From: Mycoavidus cysteinexigens
GTDB taxonomy: Bacteria; Pseudomonadota; Gammaproteobacteria; Burkholderiales; Burkholderiaceae
Direction of reading: 5' to 3'
NCBI RefSeq assembly: GCF_003966915.1
Contig: NZ_AP018150.1
Location: forward strand, 1,674,001-1,738,000
Length of the DNA stretch: 64,000 bases
Part shown: positions 57,931-64,000 of the stretch, one piece after another
Position numbering within the stretch: position 1 is the first letter of the stretch
Layout of the letters: every line of letters begins with the position of its first letter
Translations under genes and position numbers: made by a program
Notes under the pieces: generated by a model
Database searches by the model: none
Told to the model about the DNA's origin: nothing
What the model saw: only the letters and a program-made list of their open reading frames with translations

Positions 57931-60354
57931 TTGAATAAATTCCCATATCCGATTCCAAGCCGCGAAGAGATTCTGAGCGTATTGCGCGCGAGCACTGTCC
58001 CGCTAACCGCCAAAGATATTGCGCAAACCCTCTCGGTCAAAGCCAGAGAACAAGACGGTTTTCTCAAACGCCTTACCGCCATGGAGCGTGATGAGCAAAT
58101 TCAATCTAGCCAAGAAGGCTATTTACAATTAGCTTCATCCTCGAACTTTATAGCGGGCCGCATTCAAGGTCACCGCGATGGTTATGGCTTTTTAATTCGT
58201 GACGATGCACAAACCGACCTTTTTCTCTCCAACGCTGAAATGCAGAAAGTCATGCACAACGATCGTGTCCTCGCACGCATCGTTGGCTACGACCGCCGTG
58301 GACGGCCGGAAGGGCATATTGTAGAAATCACTAAGCGCGCCAATACTCATGTGATTGGCCGTTTGCTGAATGAAAATGGCGTACTGGTGCTGGCCCCAGA
58401 AGATAAACGCATTGGCCACGATATTATCATTGCCCCGCGCGCTCAAGGCCAAGCTAAGGCAGGACAGGTCGTAAGCGTTGAGCTAATTGATTTTCCAAGC
58501 CGTCACACCGCCCCGCTAGGCAAAGTTGTTGAAATCTTAGGCGAGATCGACGATCCCGGCATGGAGATTGAAATTGCCGTGCGCAAACACGGAGTGCCCC
58601 ATCAATTTAGCGAGGCCGCCCTGGCACAGGCTACAAAGTTGCCTAACACAGTGCGCCCAGCGGATTTACACCAACGCGTTGACCTGCGCGATTTGCCATT
58701 AGTCACGATCGACGGTGAAGATGCACGCGACTTTGATGACGCAGTCTATTGCGAACCGGTCAAAGTCGGCCGCGGCAATGGTTTTCGGCTGATCGTCGCG
58801 ATCGCAGATGTATCTCATTATGTGAAGCCGAATGATGCGCTTGACACGGATGCTCTAGAGCGCAGTACCTCAGTTTATTTTCCGCGCCGTGTGATTCCAA
58901 TGCTGCCAGAAAAACTGTCGAATGGACTGTGCTCGCTTAACCCAGGCGTAGATCGCTGCGCGCTGGTTTGCGACTTAGTGATTGACGCCCAAGGCACGCT
59001 CCATGCGTATCAATTTTATCCCGCTATGATGCATTCGGCGGCACGCCTGACTTATACTGAGGTCGCCACTATCTTAGCGAATACCAAAAGCCTTGAAGCC
59101 CAAAACCGCGCTTCCTTGCTCCCACATTTACAGCACTTATATGGCGCTTATCAACTACTTGTAAACGCGCGGCAGAAGCGCGGCGCGATCGATTTTGATA
59201 CGGTCGAAACGTATATTATTTGTAACGCACTTGGGAAAATTGAGCAAATTGTCCCGCGCTCGCGTAATGAAGCGCATAAATTGATCGAAGAGTGCATGTT
59301 AGCCGCCAATGTATGCGCTGCTGACTTCTTAAAGCGCCATAAACACGCTGGGCTATATCGCGTCCATGAAAGTCCTACCGAAGAAAAACTTGCCAATCTA
59401 CGCAGCTTTTTGCGCGGCGTTGGGCTCTCGCTTGAGGGCGGCGCTAAACCACATGCAAGCGACTATAGTGCTCTAATGGCGCAAATCCGCCAACGGCCAG
59501 ATGCGCAAATGCTGCAAACTATGTTACTACGCTCCATGCAGCAAGCCGTTTACAGCCCAGACAATCTTGGTCATTTCGGCTTGGCTTACGAAGCTTACGC
59601 TCACTTTACCAGTCCAATCCGACGTTATCCTGATTTACTCACGCATCGGGCAATTCGCGCTCTTTTAAGCGGAAACCGCTATGAGCCAGCACTTTTGCCA
59701 AAAATGCAACTCAATACCGCTCTGAGCAGTCGCGCACAGGCCTTACAAAACGAAGCCAACAAAAACAGCGCTCACCCTTCTCACAAAGGACCGCGCCAAA
59801 GCCATTCAGCTATTTGGAACGAGCTCGGCCTCCATTGCTCAGCCAATGAGAGACGCGCAGATGAAGCCTCGCGCGATGTTGAAGCCTGGCTTAAATGTTA
59901 TTTTATGCGCGATAAACTGGGCGCAGAATATGGCGGCTTAATCAGCGCGGTGACTTCATTTGGCATCTTTGTACAGCTTGATACGCTGTTTGTTGAAGGT
60001 CTAGTGCATGTCACTGAACTGGGTTCAGATTATTTTCAATATGATGAAATTAAAAATGAATTGCGCGGCGAGCATACCGGGACCCGCTACCGGCTGGCAG
60101 ATCGGGTGCGTGTGCAGGTCAGCCGAGTTGACCTAGACACGCGTAAAATTGATTTTGTTTTGGTGCAAGATACTCCAAGCAAAATCTCTCATAAAACCCC
60201 AGCGCATCCAATAGCCAAGACTGGCGCTGCCAAAGCTAAGAGAAAACCTAAAGCAAAAACCCCACTCGCAAACCCAAAGTCTGCCGAAACGGCTCAATCC
60301 ATATCCCGCGATAGTGCTAAGACTAGCTCAAAACGCACGCGCAAAAACACTTAA
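57931..60354 (+). CDS. rnr: Ribonuclease R
   Basis: The protein has 807 residues from a TTG start, chosen because NKFPYPIPSREEIL is the usual N-terminus. Domains in order: HTH_12 (1-65), cold-shock domain (GRIQGHRDGYGFLIRDD), and the RNB catalytic domain with ITIDGEDARDFDDAVYCE-like acidic residues (seen as VTIDGEDARDFDDAVY). The S1 domain (EYGGLISAVTSFGIFVQLD) and a Lys-rich tail of about 60 residues follow. It degrades structured RNA 3' to 5'. It lies 15 bases upstream of rlmB. Confidence 0.95.
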   Translation: MNKFPYPIPSREEILSVLRASTVPLTAKDIAQTLSVKAREQDGFLKRLTAMERDEQIQSSQEGYLQLASSSNFIAGRIQGHRDGYGFLIRDDAQTDLFLSNAEMQKVMHNDRVLARIVGYDRRGRPEGHIVEITKRANTHVIGRLLNENGVLVLAPEDKRIGHDIIIAPRAQGQAKAGQVVSVELIDFPSRHTAPLGKVVEILGEIDDPGMEIEIAVRKHGVPHQFSEAALAQATKLPNTVRPADLHQRVDLRDLPLVTIDGEDARDFDDAVYCEPVKVGRGNGFRLIVAIADVSHYVKPNDALDTDALERSTSVYFPRRVIPMLPEKLSNGLCSLNPGVDRCALVCDLVIDAQGTLHAYQFYPAMMHSAARLTYTEVATILANTKSLEAQNRASLLPHLQHLYGAYQLLVNARQKRGAIDFDTVETYIICNALGKIEQIVPRSRNEAHKLIEECMLAANVCAADFLKRHKHAGLYRVHESPTEEKLANLRSFLRGVGLSLEGGAKPHASDYSALMAQIRQRPDAQMLQTMLLRSMQQAVYSPDNLGHFGLAYEAYAHFTSPIRRYPDLLTHRAIRALLSGNRYEPALLPKMQLNTALSSRAQALQNEANKNSAHPSHKGPRQSHSAIWNELGLHCSANERRADEASRDVEAWLKCYFMRDKLGAEYGGLISAVTSFGIFVQLDTLFVEGLVHVTELGSDYFQYDEIKNELRGEHTGTRYRLADRVRVQVSRVDLDTRKIDFVLVQDTPSKISHKTPAHPIAKTGAAKAKRKPKAKTPLANPKSAETAQSISRDSAKTSSKRTRKNT

Positions 60355-60369
60355 TTTCTTCTTTAGAGT

Positions 60370-61113
60370 ATGGCCCATCTCAAACTTCTTTACGGCTTTC
60401 ACGCAGTCACAGCACGCTTGCGCTATGATGCAGCTACCATCAGCGAAATCTTATATGACCCCAGCCGCCGCGACCGGCGCATGCAAGATTTTTTAAAGGT
60501 CGCTAGCGTCGCCGGGGTGCGGCTTATCGCCGCAGAAGAGCAACGACTGCGGGGCCTCGCCGGCACGGATCGCCACCAAGGCATCGTCGCGCGCGTAGCC
60601 GAGGTCCACCTCGCCCATAATTTGGCCGAGTTGCTCGACGGCATAAGCGGACCCGCACTTTTATTAGTACTTGACGGCGTCACTGACCCCCATAACCTTG
60701 GCGCTTGCTTGCGCGTCGCAAATGCAGCCGGCGCGCAGGCGGTGATTGCCCCGCGCGACCGCGCCGTGGGACTTAATGCTACCGCAGCAAAAGTAGCCAG
60801 CGGCGCGGCAGATACAACCCCCTATATTTCTGTCACCAACCTAGCACGCGCGCTACGTGAATTACAAGCAGCCGATATTTGGGTCGTCGGCGCTGCCGAT
60901 GATGCTCCGACAAGCTTATATGAGACCAAACTAGTTGGCTCACTGGCATTAGTCATGGGGGCAGAAGGCGAAGGCATGCGTCGCTTAACCCGCACAACCT
61001 GCGATGAAGTCATGCATATTCCAATGGCCGGTAGCGTTGAAAGCCTAAATGTATCCGTAGCCAGCGGCGTCGCTCTGTTCGAGGCGCGCCGGCAACGTAT
61101 CCTAGCGAGTTAA
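60370..61113 (+). CDS. rlmB: 23S rRNA (guanosine(2251)-2'-O)-methyltransferase
   Basis: The protein has 247 residues. The SpoU substrate-binding domain is at the N-terminus ([13 protein letters not shown]). The SPOUT motifs are [36 protein letters not shown] and [27 protein letters not shown]. rnr-rlmB is a common gene pair. It is full length. Confidence 0.94.
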   Translation: MAHLKLLYGFHAVTARLRYDAATISEILYDPSRRDRRMQDFLKVASVAGVRLIAAEEQRLRGLAGTDRHQGIVARVAEVHLAHNLAELLDGISGPALLLVLDGVTDPHNLGACLRVANAAGAQAVIAPRDRAVGLNATAAKVASGAADTTPYISVTNLARALRELQAADIWVVGAADDAPTSLYETKLVGSLALVMGAEGEGMRRLTRTTCDEVMHIPMAGSVESLNVSVASGVALFEARRQRILAS

Positions 61114-61174
61114 GCGCTAAAACCCCATAAGCAAATTCCCTGATTCTTTTAATTCTTTTTCGGTCTATGTCAGC

Positions 61175-61891
61175 ATGTCCCAGGACACCTTAAAACGTCT
61201 CGTTAGCCAAGCCGCCGCCGATTACATACTCACCCGCATACCAGAAGGGGCTGTGATCGGAATTGGCACGGGCTCAACCGTTAACTATTTGATTGACGCT
61301 CTGGCTAGCCACAAGGTATTCAACGCCCGCTATCATGGCGCCGTGTCGAGCTCAAATGCGACCACTGCGCGGCTTAAAATGCATGGGATTAAAGTATTGG
61401 ATCTCAACGACATCGAAACCCTGCCTGTCTATATCGATGGCGCGGATGAGATCAATCATCACGGACATATGATCAAAGGCGGCGGCGGGGCATTGACGCG
61501 TGAGAAAATCATCGCGCAGGTCGCTGAGATCTTTATCTGCATTGCAGATGCCTCAAAACGCGTTAATACATTGGGGCACTTCGCGCTACCGGTTGAAATT
61601 ATACCTCTCGCGCGCGCCGCACTCAGCCGCAAATTTCTCGCCTTAGGCGGCAGACCCGTATTGCGAACTACAGCAAATGGCGCACCTTATTTGACAGATA
61701 ATGGCAATCAAATTATTGACGTGCACGGCTTGCAGATCACCGATCCAGTCACGCTTGAAGCAAAAATTAACAGTTGGCCAGGTGTGGTGACAGTTGGACT
61801 TTTTGCCAAACGTCCTGCAAATTTATGCTTATTAGCCAGCGCAACAGGCATCGAAATGATTGAATACGGCCCTTGCCCCCAAGCATCATAA
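61175..61891 (+). CDS. rpiA: Ribose-5-phosphate isomerase A
   Basis: The protein has 238 residues. Family motifs are [37 protein letters not shown] and [13 protein letters not shown]. The C-terminal GVVTVGLFA segment is present. It interconverts ribose- and ribulose-5-phosphate in the pentose phosphate pathway. The gene is 61 bases from rlmB on the same strand. Confidence 0.95.
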   Translation: MSQDTLKRLVSQAAADYILTRIPEGAVIGIGTGSTVNYLIDALASHKVFNARYHGAVSSSNATTARLKMHGIKVLDLNDIETLPVYIDGADEINHHGHMIKGGGGALTREKIIAQVAEIFICIADASKRVNTLGHFALPVEIIPLARAALSRKFLALGGRPVLRTTANGAPYLTDNGNQIIDVHGLQITDPVTLEAKINSWPGVVTVGLFAKRPANLCLLASATGIEMIEYGPCPQAS

Positions 61892-61940
61892 ACCTGCCAC
61901 AATCAGCGTAGGACCGCTAGCGCTAGTCTAATGAATAGAC

Positions 61941-62744
61941 TCAATTTAACGCTCTAACCTTTAACTTACTGCGCTCATCTTGCAGATAGCGGCTGGTTGG
62001 AAAAGAAGCCTGTAATACGCGTTCTGCATCGCTAGCGAGTTTTGTTTGCCCAAGCGCTCGATAGGACAGCACGATGATATGCAAGGCATCTTCAGTGGCA
62101 GGAGCGCTTTCATATTGCTTAAGCGCCGTTTGCGCGCGATTCACGGCGGCAAGGTAAGCACCGCGCCGGTAGTAGTAATGCGCAGTATGGACTTCGTGAG
62201 CCGCCAGGGCATTGACAATATAACGCATCCGTTGCGCCGCATCCTGTGCATATGGGCTCTGGGGGTAGCTCTCAACGACTATTTTGAAGGCGTTATATGA
62301 ATCACGCATCGCCTTAGGATCACGCTCACTAATATCTTGCCGGCTAAGGCGACCGAATAAACCGAGCTCGTCATTAAAATTAATGATGCCTTTTAGGTAG
62401 TAAGCATAAGCAATCTTTGGATGATTCGGATGCAATTGAATAAAACGATTCACCGCCTGCAAAGCAGCCGCTGTTTCGTTATCTTTCCAGTTGCAATAAG
62501 CGACATTGATTTGAGCTTGCTGCACGTATTCGCCAAAAGGATCTCGTCCTTCAAGCGCTTCAAAATATTTTGCGCAGCGTGCCCAATCGCCGCCGGTTAG
62601 CATTTCCTGAGCCTCCGAGTATAATTTTTCATTCGACCAGGTTGTTGTTTCATCAATTTTTTCAGGCAAACCGCTACAGCCAGCCAGAATGGCCGCGATA
62701 CTTCCTAACAAAACAGCTAACTTAAATTTATTCAACACTTGCAT
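61941..62744 (-). CDS. bamD: Outer-membrane protein assembly factor BamD
   Basis: The protein has 267 residues from ATG 62744 (AAGG upstream; the frame is open to 62795). The lipoprotein signal MQVLNKFKLAVLLGSIAAILAGC contains the lipobox. TPR repeats follow (LYSEAQEMLTGGDWARCAKYFEAL, YVQQAQINVAYCNWK, AAQRMRYIVNALAAHEVHTAHYYYRRGAYLAAVNRAQ). It is a partner of BamA in the outer membrane. It is read divergently from rluD with only 17 bases between starts. Confidence 0.93.
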   Translation of the reverse strand: MQVLNKFKLAVLLGSIAAILAGCSGLPEKIDETTTWSNEKLYSEAQEMLTGGDWARCAKYFEALEGRDPFGEYVQQAQINVAYCNWKDNETAAALQAVNRFIQLHPNHPKIAYAYYLKGIINFNDELGLFGRLSRQDISERDPKAMRDSYNAFKIVVESYPQSPYAQDAAQRMRYIVNALAAHEVHTAHYYYRRGAYLAAVNRAQTALKQYESAPATEDALHIIVLSYRALGQTKLASDAERVLQASFPTSRYLQDERSKLKVRALN

Positions 62745-62761
62745 TCGCCTTTTCAATCTCA

Positions 62762-63892
62762 ATGACTCGTTTTCGCGTAGAAGATTATAGCCCAAGCCCC
62801 GACTCTACCGCTGCATTTGCCACAGATATACGCGCCCATAGTGCATCCGCGCTGGATTCAGAGTCGGCCGAGTTGGCCCCAACAGATGAGCTGCCCTATC
62901 TGATGGCGCAGATTCCTGCCGAATTGGCAGGCGAGCGCCTAGACAAAGCACTCGCCCGCCTCTTTCCTAATTATTCGCGCAACCGTTTACAAAGCTGGAT
63001 AGAAACTGGGCGGGTACAGATCAACGGCAGCCCCGCCCAGCTCCGACAAGCCGCTCCACTCGCAGCCTCGATCCTCATAGCGCCAGAGCTATCGCCTGAA
63101 GCAACCGCCTTTACGGCTGAGCCGGTGCCGCTTGAGATTATTTACGAAGATGCAGCGCTGGTCGTGATTAATAAACCCACTGGACTTGTGGTGCACCCAG
63201 CCGCGGGCAATTGGCGCGGCACCGTGCTTAACGGACTTTTACACCGCTATGGCAAAGCTGCCGCCGGACTGCCGCGCGCCGGCATTGTCCATCGCCTCGA
63301 CAAAGATACCTCTGGCTTAATGGTGATTGCGCGTACGCTCACTGCGCAAACGCACCTAATCCGCCAACTACAAGCGCGCACCGTTAAACGTCGCTACCTT
63401 GCATTCGTTTGGGGTACGCCCAACGCACAGGGCACGATTCACGCCCCAATCGGGCGCGATCCACGCAATCGGATCAGAATGGCGGTGGTATCAGAGACAG
63501 CCGGCAAACCTGCGTGCACCCATTATCGTAGAATTGCAAGCGGCAACCTAGCCGGCCAACCCTTCGCGCTCATAGAGTGCGACCTTGAGACTGGACGCAC
63601 GCACCAAATCCGCGTGCATTTAGCCCATCTTGGGCATCCTCTCATCGGAGACCCGCTATACTGCAAAATGGCCCACTATACTCAGTTGCTCGCCACCACC
63701 CGCGCGGCTGGCTTCGCGCGGCAGGCGCTCCACGCCTGGCAACTCAAATTAAAGCATCCGCTAAACGACCTAACATGTGCCTGGCGCGCACCTGCGCCGG
63801 CTGATATTTTGCTGCTTGCAAACGCACTAGGTCTAACCTCCGCCGTGATTAACGATACAATTGAAGCCGAGGAGTTAAATGATAACGACTAA
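62762..63892 (+). CDS. rluD: 23S rRNA pseudouridine(1911/1915/1917) synthase
   Basis: The protein has 376 residues. An extension of about 55 residues at the N-terminus precedes the S4 domain (ERLDKALARLFPNYSRNRLQSWIETGRVQING). The catalytic motif is GIVHRLDKDTSGLMVIART (Asp). ETGRTHQIRVHLAHLGHPLIGDPLY follows. The start is close to the bamD start, so the two promoters must overlap the opposite genes. Confidence 0.94.
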   Translation: MTRFRVEDYSPSPDSTAAFATDIRAHSASALDSESAELAPTDELPYLMAQIPAELAGERLDKALARLFPNYSRNRLQSWIETGRVQINGSPAQLRQAAPLAASILIAPELSPEATAFTAEPVPLEIIYEDAALVVINKPTGLVVHPAAGNWRGTVLNGLLHRYGKAAAGLPRAGIVHRLDKDTSGLMVIARTLTAQTHLIRQLQARTVKRRYLAFVWGTPNAQGTIHAPIGRDPRNRIRMAVVSETAGKPACTHYRRIASGNLAGQPFALIECDLETGRTHQIRVHLAHLGHPLIGDPLYCKMAHYTQLLATTRAAGFARQALHAWQLKLKHPLNDLTCAWRAPAPADILLLANALGLTSAVINDTIEAEELNDND

Positions 63893-63906
63893 AAACACCC
63901 GCTTAC

Positions 63907-64000
63907 ATGAATACAGACATCACTGGACATGCGCCATTATCGCTAGCGGATTGCCTTACGCCGAATTGGCCTGTCGCAGCGCGTGTGCGCATACTCTTTA
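63907..64000 (+). CDS. pgeF: PgeF/YfiH-like (laccase-domain) protein, 3' partial
   Basis: Only about 31 codons fall in the window: MNTDITGHAPL, then DCLTPNWPVAARVRIL. The pattern matches the N-terminus of YfiH/PgeF in Burkholderia, which usually follows rluD. PgeF repairs peptidoglycan precursors that wrongly contain L-Ser. The rest of the gene lies beyond the edge. Confidence 0.6.
   Translation, partial: MNTDITGHAPLSLADCLTPNWPVAARVRILF

Overview
The window looks like the chromosome of a betaproteobacterium of the Burkholderiaceae. Many housekeeping proteins (AhpC, AhpD, OmpR, the RimP-NusA-IF2-RbfA-TruB block, RimO, RNase R, RluD) read like Burkholderia orthologues. The A+T content is higher than in free-living Burkholderia, insertion-sequence remnants are dense, and large NACHT-WD40 proteins and effector-like proteins are present. 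I infer a host-associated, probably fungus-dwelling relative (Mycoavidus/Glomeribacter-like). The species is a guess.

Layout. 1-2.9 kb: three tandem paralogues of a putative Cys-His-Asp (transglutaminase/papain-like) effector. 3.8-9.1 kb: a methyltransferase, a 2-hydroxycarboxylate transporter, two coupled unknown genes, an XRE regulator and a metallo-hydrolase. 9.2-21.3 kb: an accessory block with two IS110-type transposases, a group II intron and two NACHT-pentapeptide-WD40 genes, one of them frameshifted. The block ends at a tRNA-Leu(UAA) gene that carries a group I intron. A 16-bp copy of that tRNA's 3' end lies at 9232, so the block may be an integrated island. 21.4-22.8 kb: ldcA and tadA. 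23.4-27.5 kb: IS5 and IS3 remnants, then an IS66 element with a perfect 8-bp target duplication, itself interrupted by an IS256 element with a perfect 8-bp duplication. 27.6-33.5 kb: a 1504-residue TPR-NACHT-pentapeptide-WD40 gene and a phage-like fragment, bounded by tRNA-Leu(UAG) and a 51-bp copy of its 3' end. The IS66 sits inside that copy.

33.5-46.5 kb is core genome: ahpC/ahpD, the OmpR/EnvZ-type pair, the rimP-nusA-infB-rbfA-truB operon with an intrinsic terminator in its leader, thiC and a glycine-zipper lipoprotein. 47-50.4 kb holds an unrecognised 1141-residue protein with a glycine-rich beta-strand segment. Then come initiator tRNA-Met, a lone solute-binding protein beside a LysR regulator, and a small secreted protein. 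54.2-64 kb is core again: serB, a cystathionine beta-lyase-like gene, rimO, rnr, rlmB, rpiA, bamD, rluD and the start of a PgeF-like gene.

The most interesting signal is that all three NACHT-WD40 STAND genes lie directly downstream of tRNA-Leu genes, between repeats of the tRNA 3' ends. They share a short N-terminal motif and carry very uniform 42-residue WD40 units. This looks like mobile immunity or self-recognition cargo undergoing repeat homogenisation.
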